Assembly: GCF_003268025.1 (NCBI RefSeq)
Contig: NZ_QLUW01000002.1
Span: 248,001 to 312,000, forward strand
Direction of reading: 5' to 3'
DNA from: Paenibacillus montanisoli
GTDB lineage: Bacteria > Bacillota > Bacilli > Paenibacillales > Paenibacillaceae
Length of the DNA stretch: 64,000 bases
Positions within the stretch are counted from its first letter, which is position 1; every line of letters starts with the position of its first letter. The notes under the pieces were generated by a model. It did not search any database and was not told the origin of the DNA. It worked only from the letters and a program-made list of their open reading frames with translations. A program made the translations under genes and the position numbers. Below, piece after piece: positions 32,780 through 42,702 of the stretch.

Positions 32780-34501
32780 TCAGTCATGAAAATCAAGGCC
32801 CGAATGGACTTCCTTGACGTACTCTGCACGAATGCAGAAGTCTCCGAAATGCTCGCCATCCTTGCGTTCCTTGGCGTAATGGTTTAAGATCGGACGAAGC
32901 TCGTTTAGGATTTCGGTTTCGCCGATATTCTCACGATAGAGCTTGTTGAGCCGGTTTCCGACGAAGCCGCCGCCCAAGTACATATTGTATTTGCCCGGTG
33001 CTTTGCCGATGAATGAAATTTCCGCCAGTGCCGGGCGGGCGCAGCCGTTCGGGCACCCTGTCATCCGGATGACGATCTCATCGTCTCGAAGACCCGCTTC
33101 ATCCAAAATCAATTCAAGCTTATCGAGCAGCGTAGGCATGTAGCGTTCCGACTCCGCCATCGCCAGACCGCAAGTCGGCAGCGCTACGCAGGCCATCGAA
33201 CTTCTGCGCAGCGCAGAGTAAGCTGCTCCATCCGTAAGCTGATAGGTCTCGATGAGCTGGTCGATTTTCTTCTTCTTCTGACTGGATACATTGCCAATAA
33301 GCAGATTCTGGTTCGGTGTAAGGCGGAAATCCCCTTTGTGGATCTTGGCAATCTCCCGCAAGCCGGTCATGAGCTGATAACCGCCCTCGTCTTTCACTCG
33401 GCCGTTCTGGATAAACAATGTATAATGCCAGTTGTTGTTGTTTCCCTTCACCCAGCCGTAACGGTCTCCGTTACGGTCGAATTTGTAGGCTCGCGTTTCC
33501 TGCAGCTTCCATCCAAGCCGCTGCTGCAGCTCGTCGATAAACCACTCGATGCCGCGGTCGTCAATGGTGTACTTGAACCGCGCATGCTTCCGGACCGCGC
33601 GGTCGCCGTAATCGCGCTGAATAGTAACGGTCTTCTCCGCCACATCGACGAGCTGCTCCGGCGTAACAAACCCGATCGCGCGCGCCACTTGCGGATATGT
33701 CTTCGGATCGCCGTGCGACATCCCCATGCCGCCGCCGACAGCGACATTGAAACCGAGCAATTGCCCGTTCTCATGAATCGCAATGAAGCCCAAGTCTTGA
33801 GAGAATACATCGACCTCATTCTCCGGCGGAATCGCAAAACCGATCTTGAATTTACGCGGCAAATAGACAGCTCCGTAAATTGGCTCCTGCTCTTCTCCGT
33901 CTCTGCTGTCCGCCACTTTCTCCTCATCGAGCCATATTTCGTGATAGGCCCGCGTATGCGGATCGAGGTGATGGCTCACTTTCTTCGCCCACTCGTATAC
34001 CTGTTCGTGGACCTCAGACTGATAAGGATTCGGGTTGCACATAACGTTGCGGTTGACGTCACCGCATGCTGCAAGCGTGCTGAGCAGCTCATCGTTGACT
34101 TCCTTGATCACGTTCTTCATATTCCACTTGATGACTCCATGCAGCTGGAAAGACTGCCTCGTCGTCAACCGAATCGTCCCATTGGCATACCGCTGCGCAA
34201 TCCGATCCATCATGAGCCATTGCTCTGGCGTTACAATCCCGCCGGCGGCGCGAACGCGCACCATGAACTGATAAGCCGGCTCCAGCTTCTGTTTGTTTCG
34301 TTCGTTGCGCAAATCGCGGTCATCTTGCATGTAGCTTCCGTGAAATTTCATCAGCCGGTTATCGTCTTCAGAGATGGCGCCGGTAATCCGGTCCTTCAAC
34401 GACTCCTCCAGCGTTCCTCGCAAATAGTTACTTCTGCTCTTGATTGCCTCGACGTCGCTGTGCGGCGCGCTGTTAGGCGATAGCAGGTTATTGTCTGACA
34501 T
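32780..34501 (-). CDS. cysI: Assimilatory sulfite reductase (NADPH) haemoprotein subunit CysI
   Basis: 573 residues, the full length of the family. Two ferredoxin-nitrite/sulfite reductase half-domains and the siroheme/[4Fe-4S] cysteines in CVALPTCG and [10 protein letters not shown]. It reduces sulfite to sulfide by six electrons supplied by CysJ. Further signatures: [11 protein letters not shown] and [10 protein letters not shown]. Start at 34501 (MSDNNLLSP) with AAGGAGG, 34 bases after cysJ. Cytoplasmic, cysteine biosynthesis. Confidence 0.95.
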   Translation of the reverse strand: MSDNNLLSPNSAPHSDVEAIKSRSNYLRGTLEESLKDRITGAISEDDNRLMKFHGSYMQDDRDLRNERNKQKLEPAYQFMVRVRAAGGIVTPEQWLMMDRIAQRYANGTIRLTTRQSFQLHGVIKWNMKNVIKEVNDELLSTLAACGDVNRNVMCNPNPYQSEVHEQVYEWAKKVSHHLDPHTRAYHEIWLDEEKVADSRDGEEQEPIYGAVYLPRKFKIGFAIPPENEVDVFSQDLGFIAIHENGQLLGFNVAVGGGMGMSHGDPKTYPQVARAIGFVTPEQLVDVAEKTVTIQRDYGDRAVRKHARFKYTIDDRGIEWFIDELQQRLGWKLQETRAYKFDRNGDRYGWVKGNNNNWHYTLFIQNGRVKDEGGYQLMTGLREIAKIHKGDFRLTPNQNLLIGNVSSQKKKKIDQLIETYQLTDGAAYSALRRSSMACVALPTCGLAMAESERYMPTLLDKLELILDEAGLRDDEIVIRMTGCPNGCARPALAEISFIGKAPGKYNMYLGGGFVGNRLNKLYRENIGETEILNELRPILNHYAKERKDGEHFGDFCIRAEYVKEVHSGLDFHD

Positions 34502-34535
34502 GCCTTTGCCTCCTTGCTTTCTTCTGCCCCTAGGC

Positions 34536-36359
34536 TCAATAGACATCCCGTTGATAGCGTTTCTCCTGCTGCATCTTGGACAAGTATGCAGCTGCGTCTT
34601 CCTCGCTCAAACCGCCTTCTTGCTTCAAAATCGTCAGCAGCGCGGCATGAACGTCATGCGCCATCTTCTTCTCGTCACCGCAGATGTAGACAACGGCTCC
34701 TTCTTCCAGCCACTGATACAGCTCCTTGCTGTTTTCGAGCATGCGATGCTGTACGTATACCTTCTGATCCGTATCCCGCGAGAAGGCGACGTCCATGCGG
34801 GTTAACACGCCTTCCTTGAGCCAGCGCTGCCATTCGACTTGATACAGAAAATCCGTTGCAAAATGCTGATCGCCATAGAACAGCCAAGTCTTACCTTCCG
34901 CCCCAAGCTCCTCGCGTTCGCCAAGGAAAGCGCGGAATGGTGCTACTCCGGTGCCGGGACCGATCATAATAATCGGCGTATCCGGATTGGAAGTCAGCTT
35001 AAAGTTTGGATTATCCTGCACGAAGATCGGCAGATTTTGTCCCGGTTCAAGGCGCTCCGATACGAAGGTCGAGCAGACGCCGTAGCGGACTCTTCCCGCG
35101 TTCTCGTAATGCACCTTGCGGACCGTCAAATGAACCTCTTCCGGATAGGCCTTGGCACTGCTGGATATGGAGTACAATCTCGGCGGCAATTTTCGCAGCT
35201 GGGCCGTGAACGCTCCTGCATCTATGCCGTTCAAATCGTAGTCCTGAGCCAGATCAAGCAGATCGCGGCCCTTGCAGTAGGCTCTTAATTCCTGCTCATT
35301 GCCTGCCGAAAGCAAATGCTGTAATCCGCTGTTCGGGGCAATCGCAGCAATCTTCTCTATCAATGCCGCGGACAGCACCGTAATTTCATAGTGGCTTGTC
35401 AGCGCTTCTTTAAGCGTACACGGCTCCGTGCTTTTAGGGAGCGATACGGGTTCATCCTGCTGCCATCCCATCGCTTCGATCAGCTCGTCGACTAGACGCG
35501 GATGATTCTGCGGATAAATGCCGATGCTGTCGCCAGGTTCGTATTGAATGCCGGAATCCTCCAGCGAAATCTCCAGGTGACGCGTTTCCCGATCCGATCC
35601 GCGCCCGTTTAAATTCAAATTCTCAAGCACGGCCGCTTGGAACGGATTAGCTCGTGAATATTCCGTTGGTTGCCCGATTCCGGCGCCCGGAGAGTCTAGG
35701 ACCGCCGTTGCCGATGGAGCCGTTGCCGCCGCCTGTCCCAGGGACGCAAGCACGCTTGAGAACCACTGCTCGGAAGCATCGTCGAAGTCGACATCGCAAT
35801 CGACGCGCGGCGCAATCCGCTTGGCCCCAAGCTCTTCGAGACGTTGGTCAAAGTCCTTGCCCGTCTTGCAGAAGAACTCGTAGGACGTATCGCCGAGCGC
35901 CAAGACCGAGAAAGACATCCCGCTCAATTGAGGCGCCCGCTTGCTGTGCAAATATTCGTAGAACGAAATCGCATTGTCCGGCGGGTCCCCTTCGCCATGC
36001 GTGCTCACGAGAATGAGCAGGTTCTCCACTTTCTTTAGCGTGTTTGGCTTGAAGTCGATCATCGATAACGTCGTGACCTGAAGACCCTGATCTTGAAGCT
36101 TGCCGGCCAATTTTTTCGCCAGCTTGTGGCTGTTTCCGGTTTGTGACCCGAATAGCACCGTCACTTCTTTGGATACCGCCGGTATACTTGCTGCCGGCAC
36201 TCCTTGCGGAGCTGCCGTACCCGCCTGAGTACCCGCGGCCTGGAATGCGGTTAAATAACCGCTTAACCAAATCTTTTGCCCTTCCGTCAATGTGGGGAGC
36301 AAGCGGTTTAGCAATTCCACTTGCTCCTGCCCGAATGGACTGTTCGTTACTTGCAGCAT
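34536..36359 (-). CDS. cysJ: Assimilatory sulfite reductase (NADPH) flavoprotein subunit CysJ
   Basis: 607 residues. Flavodoxin domain (about 65-205; [18 protein letters not shown]), FAD-binding domain ([19 protein letters not shown]) and NADPH domain ([28 protein letters not shown]-terminal YQRDVY). Passes electrons from NADPH through FAD and FMN to CysI. Start at 36359 ([10 protein letters not shown]) behind GAGGTGGG. First gene of the cysJI operon; 280 bases of leader upstream, in which I could not identify a T-box, S-box or CymR site. Confidence 0.95.
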   Translation of the reverse strand: MLQVTNSPFGQEQVELLNRLLPTLTEGQKIWLSGYLTAFQAAGTQAGTAAPQGVPAASIPAVSKEVTVLFGSQTGNSHKLAKKLAGKLQDQGLQVTTLSMIDFKPNTLKKVENLLILVSTHGEGDPPDNAISFYEYLHSKRAPQLSGMSFSVLALGDTSYEFFCKTGKDFDQRLEELGAKRIAPRVDCDVDFDDASEQWFSSVLASLGQAAATAPSATAVLDSPGAGIGQPTEYSRANPFQAAVLENLNLNGRGSDRETRHLEISLEDSGIQYEPGDSIGIYPQNHPRLVDELIEAMGWQQDEPVSLPKSTEPCTLKEALTSHYEITVLSAALIEKIAAIAPNSGLQHLLSAGNEQELRAYCKGRDLLDLAQDYDLNGIDAGAFTAQLRKLPPRLYSISSSAKAYPEEVHLTVRKVHYENAGRVRYGVCSTFVSERLEPGQNLPIFVQDNPNFKLTSNPDTPIIMIGPGTGVAPFRAFLGEREELGAEGKTWLFYGDQHFATDFLYQVEWQRWLKEGVLTRMDVAFSRDTDQKVYVQHRMLENSKELYQWLEEGAVVYICGDEKKMAHDVHAALLTILKQEGGLSEEDAAAYLSKMQQEKRYQRDVY

Positions 36360-36643
36360 GCGTTCAACCCACCTCACTCGATTAGCCTCGGATAATTCCG
36401 ATTTTTCGGATTCGATTGCAAACATTCATATACATAACGTAACATGCAAAGCTTGGCTGAACAATACAGATGATCTTATAGCATTTATAAGGTAAACCAA
36501 TAAAGCACGAAATACCGCGAAAAAACGACCTTATTGAAGGACGGTCCTGACTCTCGGCCGCTTACGATTTCCCGACACCTCTCACCATCGCCATGAATAT
36601 ACAAATGACATAGGCATTTATCCCACAAAGGAGTGTGTTATAG

Positions 36644-37738
36644 GTGATGAACAAATCATCCCACTACTTTGCCAGAGGCAATACAGCGCGCGGAGCCCAT
36701 TTTTTGTATCGGCAAGCTTTTCAAGGATTGAACAAAATCTTTGTCCTTTCGGGTCCTCAGGGTACCGGAAAATCGACCGTCATTCGCAGCTTGAGCGACA
36801 GCTTGTTGGAGAAAGGCCAGCACGTGCAGTGCTTCCACTCCCCTCTTCGTCCCGCCGAGCTGGATGGAATCATCGCAACGGATTTGAAGATCGGCGTCGT
36901 TGATGGGCGAGTCTGTGAAGGCATCACGGGGAACGAGTCGTGTGAAATTGTGCATGTGGACTTCGAGGAACCGCTCGATAACAGCCGTTTCACCCCCGAC
37001 CATGCAAGCACGATTAAAGAGCTTCAAAGCAAACTTGATGGTGCCTATGCTAAAGCCTACGAAACATTTTTAACGGCATTAAGGATTCATGACGAATGGG
37101 AAAAATATTATATCGAGAACATGGATTTCGAGAAAGCGGATCAGGTGACGCAGGGGCTGATTCGAGATCTGTTCGCGGGTCATGAATCGGATACTCCGAC
37201 AATTGGACGGCATATGTTCTTCGGAGCTGCCACACCGAAAGGCGCATTCGACTATATTCAAAGCTTGACGGCTCAGCTCGAGAGACGGATTTTCATCAAA
37301 GGAAGACCAGGGTCAGGCAAATCGACGCTGCTCAAGAAACTGGCTGCCGCGGCCGAGAAGAAAGGCCTCGAAGTACAGGTGTTCCATTGCGGCTTTGACC
37401 CTAACAGCCTGGATATGCTGATTTTCCCGGAGCTCAGCACAGCCATCTTCGACAGCACCGCCCCTCATGAATATTTTCCGGATCGGAACGGTGACGAAAT
37501 CCTGGATATGTATCCCCTGACAATTACCTCCGGCACCGATGAAGCCTATGCAGCGGAGATCGCCGCCATTAAAGACCGCTATTCGGTTAAAATGAAGGAA
37601 GCCACCGCCTGCTTGGCTCAAGCCGAGGCCATCGATTCCCAATTAAAAGCCATCTATGCAGGGGCGACGGATTTCTCGAAGGTTGAGGAGATCCGAACGC
37701 AGCTAGCGTCTAAGCTGAAGGAATTGGTAAGCCAATAG
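36644..37738 (+). CDS. ATPase with two P-loop domains (PRK06851-like)
   Basis: 364 residues with two Walker A motifs, GPQGTGKST (about 39-47) and GRPGSGKST (about 224-232), each starting a similar nucleotide-kinase-like half (QHVQCFHSPLRPAELDGI against LEVQVFHCGFDPNSLDML). Each half has an aspartate-rich segment after the P-loop. It may act on a nucleotide-dependent transfer reaction; unassigned in Bacillus. GTG at 36644, ATG at 36647; AAAGGAG is upstream. Monocistronic, with a terminator at 37789. Confidence 0.8.
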   Translation: MMNKSSHYFARGNTARGAHFLYRQAFQGLNKIFVLSGPQGTGKSTVIRSLSDSLLEKGQHVQCFHSPLRPAELDGIIATDLKIGVVDGRVCEGITGNESCEIVHVDFEEPLDNSRFTPDHASTIKELQSKLDGAYAKAYETFLTALRIHDEWEKYYIENMDFEKADQVTQGLIRDLFAGHESDTPTIGRHMFFGAATPKGAFDYIQSLTAQLERRIFIKGRPGSGKSTLLKKLAAAAEKKGLEVQVFHCGFDPNSLDMLIFPELSTAIFDSTAPHEYFPDRNGDEILDMYPLTITSGTDEAYAAEIAAIKDRYSVKMKEATACLAQAEAIDSQLKAIYAGATDFSKVEEIRTQLASKLKELVSQ

Positions 37739-37788
37739 GTATCGGCAGTCCTGTTCGTCCCATGTCAGATTTATCTTCATAAAACATC

Positions 37789-37825
37789 AAAAAGAGCATG
37801 CTTTCATTGGAAGCATGCTCTTTTT
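37789..37825 (+). terminator. Rho-independent terminator
   Basis: AAAAAGAGCATGCTT pairs perfectly with AAGCATGCTCTTTTT; bidirectional between convergent genes. Confidence 0.88.
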
Positions 37826-37853
37826 GCATGAAACGAACAGATCAACCGGAAGA

Positions 37854-38093
37854 TCAAGGAGTTCTCTTTCTTACCATAAGATCAATGATCGTTCCAAGCC
37901 CAAACCAAAACGTTACATCCAAAACATAATGCACGGCAGTGGGAATTCGACAGCCAGCATATTCCGTCACCCAAAAAGGCGGACTCGTAAAAAACAATAA
38001 TAAGTTTTTGTCGTCCCGGCCCGTCATGTTGTATACGACTACTGCTAAAGCAAGCATGGTTAACCACAAACTACATCTCTTTAGAACGTTCAA
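37854..38093 (-). CDS. Small membrane protein, 79 residues
   Basis: Two hydrophobic segments (about 8-22 and 57-70), polar loop with a Gly-Arg-Asp-Asp pattern, basic tail (MVRKRTP). TTG start at 38093 behind GGAGGTC. Not recognised; convergent with the double P-loop gene. Confidence 0.65.
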   Translation of the reverse strand: MNVLKRCSLWLTMLALAVVVYNMTGRDDKNLLLFFTSPPFWVTEYAGCRIPTAVHYVLDVTFWFGLGTIIDLMVRKRTP

Positions 38094-38292
38094 TGTATTG
38101 ACCTCCAGTATAAGCTTCGATGCGATTCCATTCGATTGTATGAAGAACGAGTGGATTGGAATAGTACCAATTCCTTATGGTACCCTGCCTGAAATCGTTC
38201 GAAATTGCGCCACATGCAACCGCGATCATGTCATTCGTGCCTATGGTATAATCGGTGCATGATTCGCAGTTGCCCCGGAGGAGTTGTTGACT

Positions 38293-38775
38293 TTGAAGAA
38301 ACGATTACACGCTGCAGTTCTGTCTGTTCTGACGGCAAGCATGCTTCTAAGCGGCTGTGGCGGTAATAAGGAACATGATGATACGCATCATGCCGCAAAC
38401 GGCGATCTGCGCGAAACCACAGCATCTCTTGAGGAACTTCCCGCATTTTTGGATCACGCATCCGATCATGTTAAGTTAGCTTATGCAGCAGCTGCCGGCG
38501 TCTCGGATGTACTCCCCTACATTCCTTGCTATTGCGGATGCGGGGACAGTGCCGGTCATCAAAGTAATTTGAACTGCTTTATTCAACAAGTCCAATCGGA
38601 TGGAACTGTCGTTTGGGATGATCATGGCACGCGATGCGGGGTATGTATGGATATTGCCATGATGACAGCCGATATGAAAATAAAAGGGAAGTCCGTCAAA
38701 GAAATTCGTACGATTATTGACCAGACCTTCTCGGAAGGTTATGCAAAAGCTACGCCGACGCCGATGCCTTCGTAA
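38293..38775 (+). CDS. PCYCGC-motif lipoprotein
   Basis: 160 residues. Lipoprotein signal ending at MLLSGCGG, a short linker with HDDTHH, then the defining PCYCGCG motif (about 79-85) with further Cys in LNCF and TRCGVCMD. The family is secreted or membrane-anchored in Bacillota and probably binds metal or undergoes thiol chemistry outside the cell. Start: TTG at 38293 (LKKRLHAAV), 9 bases after CGGAGGAG; TTG codons at 38284 and 38287 are closer than usual to the site. Confidence 0.82.
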   Translation: MKKRLHAAVLSVLTASMLLSGCGGNKEHDDTHHAANGDLRETTASLEELPAFLDHASDHVKLAYAAAAGVSDVLPYIPCYCGCGDSAGHQSNLNCFIQQVQSDGTVVWDDHGTRCGVCMDIAMMTADMKIKGKSVKEIRTIIDQTFSEGYAKATPTPMPS

Positions 38776-38789
38776 GCTGATAGAAACAT

Positions 38790-38827
38790 AAAAGCAGTGA
38801 GCTCTTTTTGCGAGTTCACTGCTTTTC
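38790..38827 (+). terminator. Rho-independent terminator
   Basis: AAAAGCAGTGA pairs with TCACTGCTTTT, with inner CTC/GAG pairing. Confidence 0.85.
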
Positions 38828-38847
38828 TCGTTCGTGTTCTGTTTCAT

Positions 38848-39275
38848 TTAGGTTAACGTGCGCAAATAATGGATGAAATCCAACTTTTCATGATGCATCG
38901 TTTCGGCTTCTCTTTCCGCTCGTGTCTTACTAAAGTTCAGTTTTTCCTATACCCTCTGGTAAGCGACGTTGATAGGGGTTGTCTTGGCATGGATTTCCGA
39001 AATATCCCGACATGACCTGACCGCTTGTCGATATCAATGTCAACTAAATTAATGCGTCCGACTATGGAATTCATTTCGTTTTTTACGATGTAGAAGTAAG
39101 ACAACCCTCTATATTGCTCTTCAAGCAGGCCTTGCAGGATCGATCTGAAATTATCGCGGATAAAATAGGGATCGCCACGATCCGGTACATATTTCGCAAA
39201 ATAGAGCCTATTTTGGGACTCAAACTCAACTAGATCTTCTTCGTCTTGTTCTCTTAATAAATGGATGCTAATCAC
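38848..39275 (-). pseudogene. Decayed GNAT acetyltransferase (internal deletion, frame change, nonsense codon)
   Basis: The first 90 codons from 39275 are a GNAT N-terminal region (YFAKYVPDRGDPYFIRDNF, SYFYIVKNEMNSIVGRINLV, DIDKRSGHVG). After HVG the reading shifts frame; in the second frame the family block reads ISEIHAKTTPINVAYQRV, then TAG, then EKLNFSKTRAE ... LDFIHYLRTLT to a TAA at 38848. About 25 residues normally between HVG and EIHAKT are missing, and TAG replaces the codon for Leu in QRVLEKL. At least two inactivating events. Confidence 0.75.
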
Positions 39276-39287
39276 GGATACCTCTGC

Positions 39288-39755
39288 TCATTTGTTTATT
39301 TGAATGCCAAAGTGATACGAAGCTGTGTTTCTTTCCTCCCAGACTGCCGACAAACGGTACTGATAATACCCTGGATTTTTTGGAAGTTGGTAACTTTCTT
39401 GTTCTAGTTTACCTATTGATACCTCGCGACCATTTGAATCTGAAACGGATAACGTGAAGTCGTCAGGCTTAATTGGAAACCTGATTCGGATTACTCCTTC
39501 AGAGTCTGCAACAACTGCTTTTTCCCTAATGCTTTTTTTGAACGTATCCGGATGCGGTGGATCAGCACATACACCTGCTTCCTGGTCAGCGACAAACCAA
39601 CATGATTGACCATCGAGATACCCAATATTCTGTTTATTCAATGTAATCGTCGGTCTTACAGGCTCGTCTGGCAGTTGTTTGCTGCACCCGATAACTATTA
39701 ATAAAACGATAGCTGTACAAAAGAAAATGACAATATGTTTAACTATTAGAAGCAC
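39288..39755 (-). CDS. Hypothetical lipoprotein
   Basis: 155 residues with lipoprotein signal ending LLIVIGCSKQ (Cys about 24). The mature part is an immunoglobulin-like beta protein (VRPTITLNKQNIGYLDGQSC, PGYYQYRLSAVWEE) of unknown family. The GTG start at 39755 overlaps the upstream phospholipase-like gene by 10 bases; ribosome site weak, so start uncertain. Confidence 0.65.
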   Translation of the reverse strand: MLLIVKHIVIFFCTAIVLLIVIGCSKQLPDEPVRPTITLNKQNIGYLDGQSCWFVADQEAGVCADPPHPDTFKKSIREKAVVADSEGVIRIRFPIKPDDFTLSVSDSNGREVSIGKLEQESYQLPKNPGYYQYRLSAVWEERNTASYHFGIQINK

Positions 39756-40387
39756 CTCGCCTGCTCAAAAAGACGGACCAATTGCACCGACGTGTCCTCG
39801 ATGAAGCTGCGTACATTCTCTTCGGTAATGTACTTTGGCTCGATACACGGCTCCTTTTCAAGTTGAGTATGCCATTCGAGGATACGCTTTTTCCACTTTT
39901 CTACTTCTTCTTTCGACAGTAGGCTTGAAACTGTTGGAGGGGCGCAATTCTGCAATGCCTCCCATGCTTGCGGTCTCCAGGGTTCATTTCGATATAGATT
40001 AAAATCGATTTGGTCGGTTTCAGCATAGTACAGAGTTCGTAAATCCTCAATATGGTCGGCTGTCGCTTTTCGTTTAAAATCATCGTAAATCGTATGCGTC
40101 CAGATCAAATCCGTCAATACATGAGAGACATACCCGAGAGCAAACATGTTCCACTGTCCACCATCATGTTCATCTATAAAGGGACGCATCCTCTGAAAGA
40201 GCTCGTTAACGGTACAGCCTTCCTTAATATCAAAATGGGTTCTGTTTTTATCTTCCCTAGTCGTATTCTCCCTCATATGTATGGCATCCGGAGAAATGCA
40301 CCCTAACAAAAATGGAGCATTCACTTCCATCCCCTTCTGTCTAAACATCCGATCCGTAATCGTCATATGAACTAAAGGCAACGGCAT
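39746..40387 (-). CDS. Zinc-dependent phospholipase C-like hydrolase
   Basis: 213 residues, mostly helical, with metal-ligand-like patterns of the family: PLVHMTITD, GCISPDAIHMRE, RTHFDI, and HVLTDLIWTHTIYDDF. Members share the all-alpha fold of PLC/P1 nuclease. No signal peptide, so the protein should be cytoplasmic, unlike secreted PLC. ATG with AAAGGAG. Confidence 0.78.
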   Translation of the reverse strand: MPLPLVHMTITDRMFRQKGMEVNAPFLLGCISPDAIHMRENTTREDKNRTHFDIKEGCTVNELFQRMRPFIDEHDGGQWNMFALGYVSHVLTDLIWTHTIYDDFKRKATADHIEDLRTLYYAETDQIDFNLYRNEPWRPQAWEALQNCAPPTVSSLLSKEEVEKWKKRILEWHTQLEKEPCIEPKYITEENVRSFIEDTSVQLVRLFEQARCF

Positions 40388-40496
40388 AATTGTACTCCTT
40401 TCAATTATCTCTATGAATGCCTACCTGGCCCTATCAGTATAATCAACCCGACATTGACCGAAAAGAGAAACTTTTCCAAATCCAATTTCATATTAA

Positions 40497-40528
40497 AACC
40501 AAAAGTGCCGCCAATCGCATGGCGGCAC
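40497..40528 (-). terminator. Rho-independent terminator
   Basis: GTGCCGCC pairs with GGCGGCAC, then TTTTGGTTTT on the minus strand. Confidence 0.75.
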
Positions 40529-40538
40529 AAGCATGACC

Positions 40539-42413
40539 CTATGATTCTCCTATCATTACCTGAACTGACAATAATCTGCCGTCTTCCTTCGATTCCTTAT
40601 AAAGGATTGGAATTGGGTCACGCGGGAATGAAACCTCGAACTTGTATAAGCCCGTCTTTTCGTTACTCTCGTCCACTTGTTCCATACCTGCGTAAGTCCC
40701 TTGAGCGCCAGCCTCGGACATATAAGCCAGTGTCTGCTGCATGTCGATGCCCTTATATTGGCTTCGCAAGTAGTCCGACCATGTCTTCTCATCCCAGTCG
40801 GGCGCTTGAACGTCTACGTCACCCCGACGCATGGTATCCAACACCTCGACAACCATGCGCCCGTCTCCTTCTTGTAAGGCACAGGCAAGTGCCAAATAAG
40901 ACCGGTTAAGCGATGGAATATAATTGGCTTGGTTTTTAGCGGCCAGAATCTCGAATACCTGATCTGCACGCTGCTCGGCAGAGAACCAATAGGTGCGAAA
41001 ATCTGCGGGATTTACCGGACTAGTTCCTGTTATCAAGTACCGCCCATCATTCGAAACACGGAATACTTGCGAGATGTCGAAGCGGGCCGGGTATTGCAGG
41101 ACGAAAAGTTGGCTGCCGTCCCCGCTGAGCATGACTTGCACGGCCAGTGGATCTTGCGGACGCTCCTTTCCGAGGAGAATGGAAGCTGAGCCGTTCATGC
41201 TGCTATAATAGCTGCTGCCGTCTTCCGAAGTCTCGCGAACAAGCCGGTACATCAATCGGCTCTTTCGCGTAACAGGTTCTACATAATGATTTGTAATGTT
41301 CCCGTTGACGACGCTTCTTTCCTCACTCACTTGCCAGGTAATGACCGCTATCCCCCGCAGTTCATCAGGCTTTTGATCCCCGGTCAAATCAGGAAGACGA
41401 ATCGATATCCGGTAATCGTTCGCTTGCCACTCATATGCGGTATACCGCTGCTCGGACGAGTAGAAGACATCGGAAAAATTCGAATGGAACGAGACCCCGT
41501 TAAGCTCTTTTTTACTGCCAAAATCGAGAACGTTTAAGTGTTTGCCGGTATATGCGTAAATACCTGCCGCGACTACAGCCGGTACTAGAAGAACGGATAA
41601 ATAGTTAACGGTACGACGGCTGCGAAATTCCCCAAACGGCAGATTCGGAGTCCGTTCCAGATCCTCCTTTAGCTTCATGGTTAGCTGATTCATCAGCGCT
41701 CCGATCAACAGCGTTCCAATGCACGCGTATGCGACTAGCGGCACCGCGTAGCCCATCGGAGGCATGAGCGATCGAAAGGAACTGATAATCATCGTGCATA
41801 ACAGGGCGAGGAGCGCGAGCGGCAGCAGAGATTTGAAATACCGTCTGAACAAGCGCGGCGCCTTGGCCAGTGATTCATGGAACGGAAGATCTTGGAGAAC
41901 GATGAGATATGGCGTAAGCGAATAGAACAACAGGACGATCATCAAGATCAGACTTACTGGAAAGAAGACGGCTGCTATAAATATGATTACGACGCCAATC
42001 AGATGTTGAAAAATCGACCAAGCTAACAGGTCCCGGAAATACCTTCGTCCACATGCTAGCAGCGGGACCGTTCTTCGGTCTTGAACCCATCCTTTTAGCC
42101 CACCTAGGTACATTCCTCGAATAAAGCTTTGCATTACGATAATCGCCGCAGACACTGCGAATGCCATAATCCCCCAAGCTGACTGTCCGTTGTTCTTCAG
42201 GTACGTATAGGGAGCTTTTAGATCCGAAAGCGATGGCATATATAACGGTATGGTTGCGTTAACGCCAGCAGACTGAACGGCTGTTCCTGAAGTCGTTACG
42301 GGCGCTTGCATGAATGGAAAAACGGAAAATCCAACATACATGCCAAGCCCGACTACGACCGTTATGATTACTTCCATGACCAAAACTAAAACAATTAAAC
42401 GAATATAGGCCAT
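40539..42413 (-). CDS. Large membrane protein of unknown function
   Basis: 624 residues. About seven hydrophobic segments in the first 300 residues (LIVLVLVMEVIITVVVGLG; AFAVSAAIIVMQSFIRG; LIGVVIIFIAAVFFPVSLILMI) and a last segment at about 285-305, then a 320-residue extracytoplasmic domain rich in beta strands and polar residues. Start at 42413 (MAYIRLIVL) behind AAGGAGG. No known domain recognised. Monocistronic, with a terminator at 40497. Confidence 0.75.
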   Translation of the reverse strand: MAYIRLIVLVLVMEVIITVVVGLGMYVGFSVFPFMQAPVTTSGTAVQSAGVNATIPLYMPSLSDLKAPYTYLKNNGQSAWGIMAFAVSAAIIVMQSFIRGMYLGGLKGWVQDRRTVPLLACGRRYFRDLLAWSIFQHLIGVVIIFIAAVFFPVSLILMIVLLFYSLTPYLIVLQDLPFHESLAKAPRLFRRYFKSLLPLALLALLCTMIISSFRSLMPPMGYAVPLVAYACIGTLLIGALMNQLTMKLKEDLERTPNLPFGEFRSRRTVNYLSVLLVPAVVAAGIYAYTGKHLNVLDFGSKKELNGVSFHSNFSDVFYSSEQRYTAYEWQANDYRISIRLPDLTGDQKPDELRGIAVITWQVSEERSVVNGNITNHYVEPVTRKSRLMYRLVRETSEDGSSYYSSMNGSASILLGKERPQDPLAVQVMLSGDGSQLFVLQYPARFDISQVFRVSNDGRYLITGTSPVNPADFRTYWFSAEQRADQVFEILAAKNQANYIPSLNRSYLALACALQEGDGRMVVEVLDTMRRGDVDVQAPDWDEKTWSDYLRSQYKGIDMQQTLAYMSEAGAQGTYAGMEQVDESNEKTGLYKFEVSFPRDPIPILYKESKEDGRLLSVQVMIGES

Positions 42414-42527
42414 TTTTGCCTCCTTCCATGATGTACCTACATAAACATATCCCCGACCAATTTTACCATACTTTCCCACTCATGGGCATAAGCTGAACAG
42501 ACAAAGACAAACTTGGAGTGTGGTGGA

Positions 42528-42647
42528 ATGTTGAGTAGCGTTGGCGGTCTTGCGAAGGTTGCGGGGGTTGATGATCGAACACTGCTGTATATTTTTCTAT
42601 TCATCAATCTTCTTGGCGTTTTTGAAGTTTTAAGGAAAAAGAAATAG
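42528..42647 (+). CDS. Small membrane peptide, 39 residues
   Basis: ATG at 42528 with GGAG 10 bases upstream, TAG at 42645. One hydrophobic segment (TLLYIFLFINLLGVF) and a basic C-terminal tail (EVLRKKK). It lies alone on the plus strand between two minus-strand genes. The topology fits a small membrane peptide of regulatory or toxin type; unproven. Confidence 0.45.
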   Translation: MLSSVGGLAKVAGVDDRTLLYIFLFINLLGVFEVLRKKK

Positions 42648-42661
42648 AGTAGAGAGTAATG

Positions 42662-42688
42662 AAAAAAAACCGCGATATTCGCGGTTTT
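42662..42688 (-). terminator. Rho-independent terminator of the gene at 42703
   Basis: AAAACCGCG pairs with CGCGGTTTT, and the minus side continues with more T. Confidence 0.82.
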
Positions 42689-42702
42689 CCAATCATTCAT
42701 AA

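Noticed and set aside
33338..34483. Long plus-strand open frame of 381 codons over cysI
   Set aside because: Exactly antisense to a full-length sulfite reductase gene with all catalytic motifs; long shadow frames are usual at this base composition.
36360..36643. Possible S-box, T-box or CymR site in the cysJ leader
   Set aside because: None of the conserved motifs could be recognised.
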